A stretch of 64,000 bases of DNA. Source: Tenacibaculum sp. 190524A05c. GTDB lineage: Bacteria; Bacteroidota; Bacteroidia; Flavobacteriales; Flavobacteriaceae. Under the pieces are notes generated by a model. It was given only the letters and a program-made list of their open reading frames with translations. It did not search any database and was not told the DNA's origin. The stretch is taken from positions 3,540,501 to 3,604,500 of the forward strand of contig NZ_OZ038523.1 in assembly GCF_964036595.1 (NCBI RefSeq), in the 5' to 3' direction. Below are positions 17,646 to 27,513 of this stretch, piece after piece (position 1 is the stretch's first letter; the number at the start of each line of letters is the position of its first letter). A program made the position numbers and the translations under genes.

Positions 17646-20600
17646 ATGAAACATAGAAGTTTACTCCTACTGGCAATAGCATTTATTATGCACAATGGTA
17701 TTGCTCAAAACCTTTTACGAAATACAGAAATTAGTCCTGATGGTAATAATATAGCCTTTAGTTATTATGGAGATATTTGGACGTACAATATCAATTCTAA
17801 AACATCAAAACGACTAACTATCAATAAAGGATATGATAGTAATCCAGTTTGGAATACAAACGGAACTGAAATCGCTTTTGCTTCCAATAGAAAGGGAAAT
17901 ACAAACGTATTCACAACATCAACACAAGGAGGAATTCCTAAGCAATTAACGTATTATCCAACATTTAATATCCCTTCAAACTGGACGTCAAAAGGAGATG
18001 TTATTTTCACTACAAAACGAGTGTATTCTGGTCCAGAGTGGGATCAACAAATTTATGAAGTAAGCGAAAATGGAGGAACTCCAGAACGTTTTTTAACTGC
18101 TTATGGATCTGATGCAGTAATTGCACCAAACGGTTTAGTTGCTTATGTAAAAGGAGCATGTAGAATTGCCAGAGAAGATTATAGTGGTTCTGCTCAAAGA
18201 GATATTTGGATTTTCAATCCAAAAACAAAAAAATACATCCAAATTACAACGAGTAATAAAAATGATCATAATCCAGCTTGGGATGCTAACAATAATTTAT
18301 ACTACATAGGAGCTGCAAGTGGAAGGTATAATATCTATAAGCAAAAAGTTTCTGCAGATGGAAACGCAAGTGGAACACCAGAACAATTAACGAGTTTAAA
18401 AGTTGATGGTGTTCGTTCGTTTTCTGTAAGTAACAACGGTACAATTGTGTATACCAGTGGAATTGAAACGTTTTTGTTAAAAGATGGAAAAACGACTAAA
18501 CTATCTATCGATGTAATCTCTGATAATCTTTTTGCAGAAGAGAGTGTTTCTACTATGAGAAATGGAGCAAATGCTTTTGCAATATCTCCAAATGGAAAGA
18601 AGATCGCCTTGAATATTTCAGGAGAGATGTTTGTGAAACATAATGATAAAGAAAAGAAACACGCTAATAATGTAACTAAAGACTATAGTAGAGATAAAGG
18701 CGCAGGTTGGTTAGATGATAAAACAGCAATTTACTTATCAGATAAAGATGGAAGCTTCCAGATTTATAGTGTGCGTTCAGCAGATGATAAAGTAGGATTA
18801 GAAAGATCATTAAAATTAGAGCACAACAAGCTAACAAAAGAAAAAGAGGATGTAGCTTATTTTGTTGTTTCACCTGATAGAAAGAAAATCGCTTATGGCG
18901 TTGGTAGAGGTAAATTAATTGTTGCTGATATCAAAGACGGTAAAATAGAAAATAGAGAAGTTTTTATTGATAGTTGGACAGATGCAAGCGGATTATCTTG
19001 GAGTCCAGATAGTGAGTACATCGCATACTCTTTAGAAGATTTAAACTTTGATAGTGAAATATTCATTCATTCGGTAAAAGATAAATCGAAGCAGATGAAC
19101 GTAAGTATGCATCCAAGAAGTGATACAAGCCCAGTTTGGAGTCAAGATGGTAAAAAGCTAGCTTTCCTATCCAATAGAAGTGGTTTAAATTACGATGTTT
19201 GGATGGTTTGGTTACAAAAGGAAGATTGGGAAAAAACAAAAACAGATAGAGATCAGGGTGATTATTATGTAGCTGAAGAGCCTAAAAAAGACAAGAAAGA
19301 AGGAAAGGATGCTAAGAAGAAAGATAAGAAGCCAGCAAAGAAAAAGGTAACTGTTACTATAGATGAGGATAGATTATATGAAAGATTAGTTCAAGTAACA
19401 TCATTGTCTGATAATGAATTCAGTATGGCGTTTAGTGCGGACAGTAAAAATATTTATTTCTCTGCAACAGATCCTTCTACAAAAAGAAGAAATTTATATA
19501 AAGTAAAGTGGGACGGAACTGCGCCAAAAATAGTGAAAGGAGCTTCAGGTTTCTTTAATTTATCTTTCCAAAACGGAAAATTATATTTTACTTCTAGAGG
19601 AGTTTTAAAAGAACTGAATACTAAATCTGATAAAATAACTGCATTACCTCATACAGCCATTGTTAAGAAGAATGTTCTAAAAGAAAGAGAGCAAGTATTC
19701 GATGAAGGAATTCGTGCGTTAACTGCAGGGTTTTATGATCCAAATTTCCATGGGTACGATTGGAAATCATTAGTTAAAAAATATAAACCTTGGGTATTAT
19801 CAGCTACAACTCATGAAGATTATACTTACATGTTCAATTTACTGCTAGGTCAGTTAAATGCAAGCCACATGGGATATAGAGGTGGAGCTCCAAGAAATGA
19901 AAGTGATAAAATTGGTTTACTTGGTTTAGAGGTTAAAAACGTAAGTAATGGAGTTAAAGTTGAGTATGTACTTTCTAATTCAGTTGCTGATAAAACTAAA
20001 AGTAAATTAAAAGTTGGAGATGTAATTACTTCAGTTAATGGAGTAAAAATCGATTCAAAAACAAATTTCTATAGTTTATTAAAGAATACAGTTAATAATG
20101 AAATTTTATTGACTTTAGCTTCTGGTAAAGATGTAATCTTAAGACCACAATCTAGCTTAAATACGTTACAATATGAAGAGTGGATTGAATCAAGAAAAAA
20201 GTTAGTAGAAAAGTATTCAAACGGACAATTAGGTTATATCCACATTAGAGGAATGAGTATGCCAAGTTTTGAACGTTTTGAAAGAGAATTAAAAGCTAGC
20301 GGTTACGGTAAAAAAGGTATTGTAATTGACGTAAGATATAATGGTGGAGGTTGGACTACCGATAGATTAATGGCGGTGTTAAATGTAAAACAACATGCGT
20401 ATACAATTCCAAGAGGAGCTGCAAAATCTTTAAAAGATCATAAAAAGTTCACAGGAAATTATCCATTCAATGAAAGAGCAATTTTATCGGTAAATACGAA
20501 GCCTGTTGTTGCTTTATGTAATGAGAATAGTTATTCCAATGCAGAAATTTTCTCTCATGCTTTCAAAAATTTAGGTTTAGGAAAGTTAGTAGGACAGCCA

Positions 20601-20822
20601 ACATTTGGAGCTGTAATTTCTACAGGAGGACAAAGATTACAGAATGGTTTTATAAGAATGCCATTTAGAGCTTGGTTTGTAAAGGCTTCAGGAAAAAATA
20701 TGGAGAATGATGCTCCTGCTGTACCAGATTATTTGATCAAAAATGCTCCAGGATGGAAAGAAAGAGGAGAAGATGATCAATTGAAAAAAGCAGTAGAAGT
20801 ATTATTACAAGATATAAACTAA
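17646..20822 (+). CDS. Tricorn-like S41 family peptidase
   Basis: A 1058-residue secreted or periplasmic protease. It has a signal peptide (LLLLAIAFIMHNGIAQ) followed by a TolB/WD40-like beta-propeller region (SPDGNNIAFSY, NPVWNTNGTEIAFAS, SWSPDSEYIAYS and further repeats, about 25-540). A lysine-rich low-complexity linker lies near 545-575 (KKDKKEGKDAKKKDKK). More propeller blades, a core domain, a PDZ domain (LKVGDVITSVNGVKI, about 800) and the S41 catalytic domain follow. The catalytic Ser lies in NENSYSNAEIF and the Lys probably in LGKLVGQPTFG. It probably trims peptides down to small products. Transcription ends at a strong terminator. Confidence 0.93.
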   Translation: MKHRSLLLLAIAFIMHNGIAQNLLRNTEISPDGNNIAFSYYGDIWTYNINSKTSKRLTINKGYDSNPVWNTNGTEIAFASNRKGNTNVFTTSTQGGIPKQLTYYPTFNIPSNWTSKGDVIFTTKRVYSGPEWDQQIYEVSENGGTPERFLTAYGSDAVIAPNGLVAYVKGACRIAREDYSGSAQRDIWIFNPKTKKYIQITTSNKNDHNPAWDANNNLYYIGAASGRYNIYKQKVSADGNASGTPEQLTSLKVDGVRSFSVSNNGTIVYTSGIETFLLKDGKTTKLSIDVISDNLFAEESVSTMRNGANAFAISPNGKKIALNISGEMFVKHNDKEKKHANNVTKDYSRDKGAGWLDDKTAIYLSDKDGSFQIYSVRSADDKVGLERSLKLEHNKLTKEKEDVAYFVVSPDRKKIAYGVGRGKLIVADIKDGKIENREVFIDSWTDASGLSWSPDSEYIAYSLEDLNFDSEIFIHSVKDKSKQMNVSMHPRSDTSPVWSQDGKKLAFLSNRSGLNYDVWMVWLQKEDWEKTKTDRDQGDYYVAEEPKKDKKEGKDAKKKDKKPAKKKVTVTIDEDRLYERLVQVTSLSDNEFSMAFSADSKNIYFSATDPSTKRRNLYKVKWDGTAPKIVKGASGFFNLSFQNGKLYFTSRGVLKELNTKSDKITALPHTAIVKKNVLKEREQVFDEGIRALTAGFYDPNFHGYDWKSLVKKYKPWVLSATTHEDYTYMFNLLLGQLNASHMGYRGGAPRNESDKIGLLGLEVKNVSNGVKVEYVLSNSVADKTKSKLKVGDVITSVNGVKIDSKTNFYSLLKNTVNNEILLTLASGKDVILRPQSSLNTLQYEEWIESRKKLVEKYSNGQLGYIHIRGMSMPSFERFERELKASGYGKKGIVIDVRYNGGGWTTDRLMAVLNVKQHAYTIPRGAAKSLKDHKKFTGNYPFNERAILSVNTKPVVALCNENSYSNAEIFSHAFKNLGLGKLVGQPTFGAVISTGGQRLQNGFIRMPFRAWFVKASGKNMENDAPAVPDYLIKNAPGWKERGEDDQLKKAVEVLLQDIN

Positions 20823-20850
20823 TTCTATTTCAATATAGTTCAAACCATAT

Positions 20851-20878
20851 AAAGCCTCGGAAAATCCGAGGCTTTTTT
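20851..20878 (+). terminator. Intrinsic terminator after the S41 peptidase gene
   Basis: AAGCCTCGG-aaaat-CCGAGGCTT stem followed by a T run. Confidence 0.9.
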
Positions 20879-21062
20879 ATTTCTAGACTAGTAAATGTTA
20901 ATTTAAATGCTTACCTTTTGTATTCTACAATGTTGAATTATAGATAAATTCTTATCGAATTTACTATTGAACGTAAAAGTCGTTTTTAAGCCCCCGTATT
21001 ACTAAATACTAATGTCATAAACTTTGTAGTCTTTACATAATAAGAACTTAAAACAATAGTGT

Positions 21063-21476
21063 ATGAATTCATGTTTTCATATGTCACTTCCATGTAAAAA
21101 TATTGAAGAGACAATTAATTATTACAAAGATCAATTAGAGTCAGAAATCGGAAGAAAAACTGAGAATTGGGTAGATATTAATTTATTCGGACATCAATTA
21201 ACTTTTGTTCTTACTGAAAACTTTGATTTTAAATTCCCTTTTTATTCATTGGATAATGAAGAGTTGCCATCTTTTCATTTCGGAGTTGTTTTAGATAGTG
21301 ATGAGTGGGAAAACACTTATGATAAAATCAATAGTCAATGGATGTTTGATACCGTAGTTAAAAAAACATTTTTTGAAGATAAAAATGGAGAACAAAGTAC
21401 CTTCATAGTTCAAGATCCAAATGGTTATTATATAGAGTTTAAAACCTTTAGAAGAAGAGACGAAATTTTTATTTAA
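21063..21476 (+). CDS. VOC family protein (glyoxalase/dioxygenase fold)
   Basis: A 137-residue single-domain protein. FHMSLPCKNIEETINYYKDQLESEIGR at the N terminus and FIVQDPNGYYIEFKTF at the C terminus are typical of the vicinal oxygen chelate fold. His6, a His in LFGHQLTF and Glu in YIEFK are plausible metal ligands. Members include glyoxalases, dioxygenases and antibiotic-binding proteins, so the substrate cannot be called. It is a single gene about 60 bases before recQ. Confidence 0.82.
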   Translation: MNSCFHMSLPCKNIEETINYYKDQLESEIGRKTENWVDINLFGHQLTFVLTENFDFKFPFYSLDNEELPSFHFGVVLDSDEWENTYDKINSQWMFDTVVKKTFFEDKNGEQSTFIVQDPNGYYIEFKTFRRRDEIFI

Positions 21477-21528
21477 ATTTTAAAATATAAAGTGCTGTTA
21501 TACTATTTATGCTGCGCTTTTTTTATGG

Positions 21529-21536
21529 TACTTTTG
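21529..21536 (+). promoter_or_regulatory. -7 promoter element of recQ
   Basis: TACTTTTG matches TAnnTTTG and ends 4 bases before the recQ ATG, so the transcript would start at or next to the start codon. I find no clear TTG at -33. Confidence 0.5.
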
Positions 21537-21540
21537 CCAA

Positions 21541-23652
21541 ATGAATTTAATTGGCGAGAAGGAATTGTTGCAGAAACTAAAATCGAATTTTGGATATGAT
21601 AGCTTTCGATTAGAGCAGCAAAAGATTGTTGAGAATATATTAGCAAATAAGGATACTTTGGTAATTATGCCAACCGGAGGAGGAAAGTCAATTTGTTTCC
21701 AACTTCCGGCTTTATGCTTTGATGGAATTACGCTCGTAATTTCTCCATTAATTGCTTTAATGAAAGATCAGGTGGATAGCTTGAAGGCTAATGGAATTCC
21801 AGCAACTTATTTTAATAGTAGCCAGTCTAGCGAAGAACAACAACAAGTTTTTGATGCTGTTGTAAATAAAGAAGTAAAGTTGCTCTATGTAGCACCAGAA
21901 AGTCTTCCTTTTTTACAGAATATTCTAAATCAGAATTACATTAGTTGCATTGCGATTGACGAAGCACATTGTATTTCATCTTGGGGACACGATTTTCGTC
22001 CTTCATATAAACAATTAGCTTTCCTTAAAAAGTCGTTGCCAGAGGTTCCAGTTGTAGCTTTAACTGCAACTGCCGATAAAGCAACTCAGGAAGATATTCT
22101 TGAGCAACTAGCTATTCCACATGCTACACGTTATGTTAGTTCTTTTAATCGAGAAAATATTGCGTTAGAAGTTCGTCCAGCAAATGACAGGGTTAATCAG
22201 ATTATAAAGTTTATTAATAAGAGAGGAAACGAATCTGGAATTTTGTATTGTTTAAGTAGAAAAGCTACAGAACAATTAGCAAACAAATTATCTCAAAACG
22301 GTATAAAAGCCAAAGCATATCATGCAGGTTTATCTTTTGAAGAAAGATCGTCAATACAAGAAGATTTTATAAAAGATGATATTCCAATTATATGCGCGAC
22401 GATTGCGTTCGGAATGGGTATTGATAAATCTAACGTTCGTTGGGTAATTCACTATAATATGCCGAAAAATATTGAGGGATATTATCAAGAAATAGGAAGA
22501 GCAGGAAGAGACGGATTAGCTTCTCATGCATTACTTTTTCATAGTTATGCTGATGTTATTCAATTACGACAGTTTATTGCCAAAACAGGAAATCAGGAAG
22601 TACAAGACGCAAAATTGGAAAGAATGAAACAGTTTGCAGAAGCAACTGTTTGTAGAAGGAGAATTTTATTGAGTTATTTTGGTGAACTGGTGGAAGATGA
22701 TTGTGGAAATTGTGATGTATGTAAGAATCCACCACAGTTTTTTGATGGAACATTGATTGCACAAAAGGCATTATCTGCTATTTATAGATTGAAAGGTAAA
22801 GAAGCTATGGGAACTGTGATTGATGTCTTAAGAGGAGCTCAAAATGCAGCAGTTCTAGATAAAAATTACAATACTTTAAAAACGTACGGAGTTGGAAAAG
22901 ATATTTCATGGAGAGATTGGCAACATTATATGATTCAATTGATCAATCAAGGGTTTTGTCAAATTGCTTTTCATTTGAATAATACATTGCAATTGACAGC
23001 TTTTTCAGAGAAAGTATTATTTAAAGGAGAAAAAGTTAGATTAACCGTTCCAACAGTACTTCAGAAAGAAACTCCTGCCCAGAAAAAAGTGCCGAAGAAA
23101 AAAACAGCTACAAAAGATACCTTGTTCGAAAGATTAAGAAAATTGAGATATCAAATTGCTCAAGAAGAAGACATTGCTGCTTATTTAGTATTTAGTGACG
23201 CTACGTTAAGGGAGCTAGAAACACAAAGACCGCAAACAGACAATGAATTTCTTGCAATTAGTGGAGTTGGGCAAAGAAAATTAGAAGTGTATGGAGGCGA
23301 GTTCATGGAAGAAATCAGATCTTTTATAAAAGAAAAGAAAAAAGGAAAAAAGGATACTACATTAGAAACCTATAAATTATATCAGGAAGGATTTTCTGTT
23401 GAAGAGATAGCAATTCGGCGAGGATTAAAAGAACAAACAATATTCTCACATCTAGCTAAATTGTATCTGGAAGGAAAAGATATAAGTTTGGATAAGTTTA
23501 TTGATACTAATACGTTGAAGTTAATTCAGAATGCGAAAAAAGTATTAAAAAATGAAACTGCACTAAAACCTTATTTTGAATTTTTAGGAGAGAAAGTTTC
23601 CTACAAACAAATCAGAATAGGGTTAACGATATTACAAAAAAAGACTATTTAA
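21541..23652 (+). CDS. recQ: ATP-dependent DNA helicase RecQ
   Basis: Unwinds DNA 3' to 5' in recombination and repair. At 703 residues it is longer than the E. coli protein (about 610). Motif I is MPTGGGKS, motif [18 protein letters not shown] (DEAH), motif III ALTATAD and motif [12 protein letters not shown]. The zinc-binding Cys cluster CRRR...CGNCDVC is near residues 370-400, followed by RQC and HRDC domains. The extra ~100 residues at the C terminus include an HTH-like segment ([23 protein letters not shown]), seen in many Bacteroidota RecQ proteins. The promoter -7 element lies directly upstream. Confidence 0.96.
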   Translation: MNLIGEKELLQKLKSNFGYDSFRLEQQKIVENILANKDTLVIMPTGGGKSICFQLPALCFDGITLVISPLIALMKDQVDSLKANGIPATYFNSSQSSEEQQQVFDAVVNKEVKLLYVAPESLPFLQNILNQNYISCIAIDEAHCISSWGHDFRPSYKQLAFLKKSLPEVPVVALTATADKATQEDILEQLAIPHATRYVSSFNRENIALEVRPANDRVNQIIKFINKRGNESGILYCLSRKATEQLANKLSQNGIKAKAYHAGLSFEERSSIQEDFIKDDIPIICATIAFGMGIDKSNVRWVIHYNMPKNIEGYYQEIGRAGRDGLASHALLFHSYADVIQLRQFIAKTGNQEVQDAKLERMKQFAEATVCRRRILLSYFGELVEDDCGNCDVCKNPPQFFDGTLIAQKALSAIYRLKGKEAMGTVIDVLRGAQNAAVLDKNYNTLKTYGVGKDISWRDWQHYMIQLINQGFCQIAFHLNNTLQLTAFSEKVLFKGEKVRLTVPTVLQKETPAQKKVPKKKTATKDTLFERLRKLRYQIAQEEDIAAYLVFSDATLRELETQRPQTDNEFLAISGVGQRKLEVYGGEFMEEIRSFIKEKKKGKKDTTLETYKLYQEGFSVEEIAIRRGLKEQTIFSHLAKLYLEGKDISLDKFIDTNTLKLIQNAKKVLKNETALKPYFEFLGEKVSYKQIRIGLTILQKKTI

Positions 23653-23657
23653 ATAGA

Positions 23658-23690
23658 AACGCCATCTTAGAAATGAGATGGCGTTTTTTA
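23658..23690 (+). terminator. Intrinsic terminator after recQ
   Basis: AACGCCATCT-tagaaatg-AGATGGCGTT stem followed by T residues. It lies between convergent genes and may serve the minus-strand operon too. Confidence 0.85.
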
Positions 23691-23691
23691 T

Positions 23692-24312
23692 TTATTGTTC
23701 TTTTAAATTCTCCATTTCAATAATAATATCATCAAGTTTAGAGAATAAGGTGCTGTATAAAATTCTTGTAGAAATTGTGTAAGCAATAGTGCAAATTATA
23801 GAGATACAAACCGCAATTAAAGCTCCAATTCCTAAAGTTTGTAATAAGGTAGTATCGTCTGTAATAAACCTTGATAAAAAGCTTTCATCTTTTATGAAGA
23901 ATGCAAGAACAAAAATTGACAATACCGCAAGAGGTAAAGCAAACATAAATAGTTTTTTTGTAGATCGTGTAATTGAACTTATAATTCTTCTGTAACTTTT
24001 TAAGTAATTCAAATTGTCAGATTTTATATCCAAAGAATTAAAACGTTTTAATAACCTTGAGTTAAAAACATACAATGCAAGAATTAGAAAAGTTCCATAT
24101 AAACCAATTATAGTTTCAGATAATAATATTCCTCCAATCGTTACAATTCCTGCCATAGGTAATAATCCTCTATTATCGAATTCGTATGTTCTTTTAATTT
24201 TATTAATTATCGATTTAGATTTCTGATTGTATAAGTCATTTATTTTAGGTGCAATCAATGAGTCTTCAGTAATAAAAGCCTCATTCCATATTTTTTCAAT
24301 TGATTTTTCCAT
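23692..24312 (-). CDS. Membrane protein coupled to an ECF sigma factor, possible anti-sigma
   Basis: A 206-residue protein. The N-terminal ~50 residues are hydrophilic and probably cytoplasmic (MEKSIEKIWNEAFITEDSLIAPKIND). Two hydrophobic pairs follow (LLPMAGIVTIGGILLSETIIGLYGTFLILALYVF; LFMFALPLAVLSIFVLAF, then LGIGALIAVCISIICTIAYTIS), giving about four membrane segments. Its start lies inside the end of the sigma factor gene (17-base overlap), the usual layout of a sigma/anti-sigma pair. No zinc-binding HxxxCxxC motif is visible, so if it is an anti-sigma factor it is not of the ZAS type. Confidence 0.65.
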   Translation of the reverse strand: MEKSIEKIWNEAFITEDSLIAPKINDLYNQKSKSIINKIKRTYEFDNRGLLPMAGIVTIGGILLSETIIGLYGTFLILALYVFNSRLLKRFNSLDIKSDNLNYLKSYRRIISSITRSTKKLFMFALPLAVLSIFVLAFFIKDESFLSRFITDDTTLLQTLGIGALIAVCISIICTIAYTISTRILYSTLFSKLDDIIIEMENLKEQ

Positions 24313-24778
24313 CTAATAATTCTTTTAATTGTTTTTTAATTCTGTTTATTCTAACTGCAATATTGTTAGCGCTAGTTCCAATAACAGCAGCAATTTCTTT
24401 GTAAGGATTTTCTTCTAAATGCAATAAAATAATAGCTCTATCTACCTCAGAAAGTTTTTTAATCGCGTCATATAACAAATTCAAATGTTCGTTTGCAAAG
24501 GCACTATTATGTTCAGACAGCTCATTTGAAAAGGAAATTTTTCGGTTCTGTCTCTGCTTCTTTTTGCTTAAGGTTAAGCATACATTTAAAGTAATTCTAT
24601 AGATCCATGTAGACCATTTAGATTTTTGTTGAAAGGCTTCTCTTGTTTTCCATATTTGTAAACAGGCTTCCTGATAAAAATCTTCAAAGTCTTCTTGAGA
24701 ATCTGTATACGCTCTACAAATTTTTATAATTAAACCAGCATGCGGTAGAATAGAAGTTGTATAAAAATCGTTACTCAA
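24296..24778 (-). CDS. ECF-type RNA polymerase sigma factor
   Basis: A 160-residue sigma-70 family protein with regions 2 and 4 only. Region 2 shows FEDFYQEACLQIWKTREAFQQKSKWSTWIYRITLNVCL, and region 4 LSEVDRAIILLHLEENPYKEIAAVIGTSANNIAVRINRIKKQLKEL, the HTH that reads the -35 element. It is the first gene of a two-gene unit with a membrane protein that overlaps it by 17 bases and may hold it inactive. The regulon is unknown; ECF-like promoter boxes occur at 54.3-55.0 kb in this window, but no direct link is shown. Confidence 0.92.
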   Translation of the reverse strand: MSNDFYTTSILPHAGLIIKICRAYTDSQEDFEDFYQEACLQIWKTREAFQQKSKWSTWIYRITLNVCLTLSKKKQRQNRKISFSNELSEHNSAFANEHLNLLYDAIKKLSEVDRAIILLHLEENPYKEIAAVIGTSANNIAVRINRIKKQLKELLDGKIN

Positions 24779-24865
24779 AATTTAATATTTACTTGATTAG
24801 TAAATCGAGAATTTAAAATATTACAAGAAAGATAAATTTTTTAAAATATTTTATTTTCAATAATT

Positions 24866-24896
24866 TTTGAAAGTTTAGAAATTAATTCTATATTTG
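24866..24896 (+). promoter_or_regulatory. Promoter of the GbsR-type regulator gene
   Basis: TTTG (24866-24869), 19-base spacer, TATATTTG (24889-24896): a full match to the Bacteroidota promoter. The ATG at 24901 is 4 bases after the -7 element, so the mRNA is probably leaderless. Confidence 0.75.
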
Positions 24897-24900
24897 TCCT

Positions 24901-25407
24901 ATGAAGTTAGAAGACGCAAAAATAAAATACATACATACTTGGGGAAGTTTAGCTACAAGCTGGGGCATAAATAAAACTATGGCTCAAGTACATGCGTTAT
25001 TATTAGTTTCTACAAAACCATTGTCTGCAGATGAAATTATGGAAGCTCTTAAAATTTCTCGAGGTAATGTAAACATGAATGTTAGAGCATTAATTGACTG
25101 GGGGATTGTGAGAAAAGAGTTTGTAGTTGGAGAACGTAAGGAGTTTTTCGTTGCAGATAAAGATATTTGGGAGCTTTTTAAACAGGTAACTAAAGAGAGA
25201 AAGAAAAGAGAGATTGAACCAGTTCTTAGAATTTTGGATGAATTAAAAAGTGGAGTAGAGGAAAACTCAGAAGAGGCAGAATCTTTCAAGAAGTTAATGA
25301 ATGATTTATCTTCAGTAACTACAACAGTAAATGGAATTTTAGATAAAGCGATTAGAGCTGATGAGCATTGGTTACTATCTAATTTTACTAAAATGATTAA
25401 AAAGTAA
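24901..25407 (+). CDS. GbsR/MarR-type transcriptional regulator
   Basis: A 168-residue winged-helix protein. The sequence WGSLATSWGINKTMAQVHALLLVSTKPLSADEIMEALKISRGNVNMNVRALIDWGIVRKEFVVGERKEFF matches the GbsR family, which includes regulators of osmoprotectant genes in Bacillus. A helical C-terminal half probably mediates dimer formation. It is divergent from the sigma factor gene and sits just upstream of a five-gene cluster (25446-28711), with only a 38-base gap, so it may be co-transcribed with and control that cluster. The ligand is unknown. Confidence 0.88.
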   Translation: MKLEDAKIKYIHTWGSLATSWGINKTMAQVHALLLVSTKPLSADEIMEALKISRGNVNMNVRALIDWGIVRKEFVVGERKEFFVADKDIWELFKQVTKERKKREIEPVLRILDELKSGVEENSEEAESFKKLMNDLSSVTTTVNGILDKAIRADEHWLLSNFTKMIKK

Positions 25408-25445
25408 AAAAATTTAAACACAAACTTTCAATAATTTCTGAAAAT

Positions 25446-25808
25446 ATGAAAATAATAAATAGAATATTTATGATACCTATGGTTTTGATGCTTTTAGTTG
25501 GCATTCTTGATATTGGTTGGGTTTTTATTGCTGCATTAGTAGCGATACCACTAGGCTTTTTACAGATTCTATTTTGTCTTAAGATGTTGTTGAATTGGGA
25601 TAATTATGATAAGAATGTGAGAGTTTTTTTAATTGTATACTTTTTACTCGTAATTTCTCATTTTATCACTTGGCGCTCTATTTATAATATAGATGATCAA
25701 TTTCAAACTAAAGTCTTGTCTATTATTCTATTTAGTCTTCCCATTCTCTTAGCCTTAAGTGTAACCTATATTTTAGAAAAAAATCTTAGCCATGAAAACA
25801 TTGAATAA
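25446..25808 (+). CDS. Small membrane protein, four predicted segments
   Basis: A 120-residue, very hydrophobic protein with about four membrane segments (IFMIPMVLMLLVGILDIGW; VFIAALVAIPLGFLQILFCLKML; VFLIVYFLLVISHFI; VLSIILFSLPILLALSVTYIL). I recognise no family. Its 3' end overlaps the DCC gene by 17 bases, so the two are probably translated together. As the first gene after the regulator, it may form a membrane unit with the DCC protein. Confidence 0.7.
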   Translation: MKIINRIFMIPMVLMLLVGILDIGWVFIAALVAIPLGFLQILFCLKMLLNWDNYDKNVRVFLIVYFLLVISHFITWRSIYNIDDQFQTKVLSIILFSLPILLALSVTYILEKNLSHENIE

Positions 25809-26613
25809 CCACACCATACTTTACGATGAAGATTGTCCTTTATGCAAAGCCTACACGAGTACATTTATTAATACAAAAATGCTCGATAAAGAAGGACGAA
25901 AACCCTATTGTGAAATTACTGAACATGAAAGAGAATTTATTGATGTTCCAAGAGCTGCAAATGAAATCGCATTAGTAGATACTGAGAAAAATGAGGTTAT
26001 CTATGGAATCGATAGCTTACTAAAAGTAATTGGTTTTTCTTTTCCTTTAGTGGAGAAAGTTGGAAATATAAAACTGGTAAAGTTCTTTTTAAAACGATTG
26101 TATTCTTTTATTTCCTATAACAGAAAAGTTATTATGCCTTCTGAAAAAAAGGAAGAGAATAGTTTAGAGTGTTCTCCAAGTTTCAATTTGAAATATCGAT
26201 TATTTTATATTGTTTTTGGTTTAATAATTACTGTAGTTACACTTTTTCATTTTTCAGACTTGATAACTATCCTTCCAAAATCAAGTTATTATAGAGAAAT
26301 TCTACTTGCCTTAGGAATGTTACTTTCTCAGTACATATTTGTGCTAAAAGAAGATCATCAAACCCGAATTAATTATATGGGTAATGTGATAACTGTGTCC
26401 TTATTTGGATGTATTGCCTTGGGCCAATTATTAATTTTAAATAGTCTGATTGAGCTTTCTCAATTTATAATAATCTTCGGTTTTTCAGGAACAGTTGCAC
26501 TGATGTTTTTTGAGCATAAAAGAAGAATTAGACTTCTTCAATTGCCAGCATATTTAAGTTGGACGTGGATAGGTTACCGATTAGTAATAGGAATGATAAT
26601 ATTAAATGTATAA
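25792..26613 (+). CDS. DCC (DUF393) thiol-oxidoreductase-like domain fused to membrane domain
   Basis: A 273-residue protein. The N terminus ILYDEDCPLCKAYTSTFI carries the D-x-x-C-x-x-C hallmark of the DCC family, proposed thiol-disulfide oxidoreductases. About 130 residues of soluble domain are followed by four hydrophobic segments (LFYIVFGLIITVVTLFHF; EILLALGMLLSQYIFVL; VITVSLFGCIALGQLLIL; FIIIFGFSGTVALMFF). It overlaps the preceding membrane protein gene and is followed without a gap by the TIGR01777 gene, a linkage that supports a shared role. Confidence 0.85.
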   Translation: MKTLNNHTILYDEDCPLCKAYTSTFINTKMLDKEGRKPYCEITEHEREFIDVPRAANEIALVDTEKNEVIYGIDSLLKVIGFSFPLVEKVGNIKLVKFFLKRLYSFISYNRKVIMPSEKKEENSLECSPSFNLKYRLFYIVFGLIITVVTLFHFSDLITILPKSSYYREILLALGMLLSQYIFVLKEDHQTRINYMGNVITVSLFGCIALGQLLILNSLIELSQFIIIFGFSGTVALMFFEHKRRIRLLQLPAYLSWTWIGYRLVIGMIILNV

Positions 26614-26616
26614 GTG

Positions 26617-27510
26617 ATGAAAATAGTTATAGCTGGAGGAACTGGATATTTGGGAAAGTTGCTTACCGAATATTATACACAAGAAAAAGAGAATAAAATT
26701 TACATTTTAACCAGAAGTCAAAAACTAAATTCTAAAAATGTAAATTATATACAATGGGATGGTAAAACCAAAGGATATTGGACAGAGCTTCTTGAAGAAA
26801 CAGATGTTTTAATAAATCTAACAGGGAAATCTGTTAACTGCAGATATACTAAAGAAAATAAAGCAGAAATTTATGCAAGCAGGTTACAAAGCACAGCATT
26901 ATTATGCGAAATAGTTCAAGAGCTAAAAATACCACCTAAAGTATTTATCCAGTCTTCTTCAGCTACTATTTATAGGCATTCGGAAGATAAATTAATGACT
27001 GAAAAAGATGGTGAAATCGGAATAGATTTCTCCATGGATGTTTGTAAAAAATGGGAACAAGTATTTAATAGTTACGAATTACCAAAAACACGAAAGATTG
27101 TTACGAGAACTTCGATTGTTTTGGGTAATCAAGGTGGAGCTTTTCCTCTTATGAAGAGAATGACCAAATTCGGTTTAGGAGGACAACAAGGAAAAGGGAA
27201 TCAATTTATCAGTTGGATTACCGAGAAAGACTATGTGCGAGCAATTGACTATTTAATACATAAGCCATCAGGTGTTTATAATTTGTGTGTGCCGAATCCA
27301 ATTACAAATAGAGGATTTCAAAAAGAACTTCGTAAGAAATTAAAAGTTCTAGTAGGGATTAATGCTCCAAAACTGTTATTAAGTATAGGTGCGAAGATTA
27401 TCGGAACCGAAACAGAATTGCTATTAAAAAGTAGAAGAGTATACCCCCAAAAACTTCTAGATCTAGGTTTCGAATTTGGTACTACAAAGTTTAACGAATT
27501 TAAAATTTAG
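26617..27510 (+). CDS. TIGR01777 family epimerase-like oxidoreductase
   Basis: A 297-residue atypical SDR. I start it at ATG 26617; GTG 26614 directly upstream is the alternative. The nucleotide-binding loop is IVIAGGTGYLGKLL. LINLTGKSVNCRYTKENK and SRLQSTALL are typical of the TIGR01777 (SulA/YfcH-like) group, and SSSATIYR holds part of the active site. The function of the family is not settled. It starts right after the DCC gene, and the SRPBCC gene follows 3 bases after its stop. Confidence 0.9.
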   Translation: MKIVIAGGTGYLGKLLTEYYTQEKENKIYILTRSQKLNSKNVNYIQWDGKTKGYWTELLEETDVLINLTGKSVNCRYTKENKAEIYASRLQSTALLCEIVQELKIPPKVFIQSSSATIYRHSEDKLMTEKDGEIGIDFSMDVCKKWEQVFNSYELPKTRKIVTRTSIVLGNQGGAFPLMKRMTKFGLGGQQGKGNQFISWITEKDYVRAIDYLIHKPSGVYNLCVPNPITNRGFQKELRKKLKVLVGINAPKLLLSIGAKIIGTETELLLKSRRVYPQKLLDLGFEFGTTKFNEFKI

Positions 27511-27513
27511 CTT

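Noticed and set aside
18676..18873. Minus-strand frame of 65 codons inside the S41 peptidase gene
   Set aside because: It is antisense to a well-supported coding region and has a composition expected of a shadow frame.
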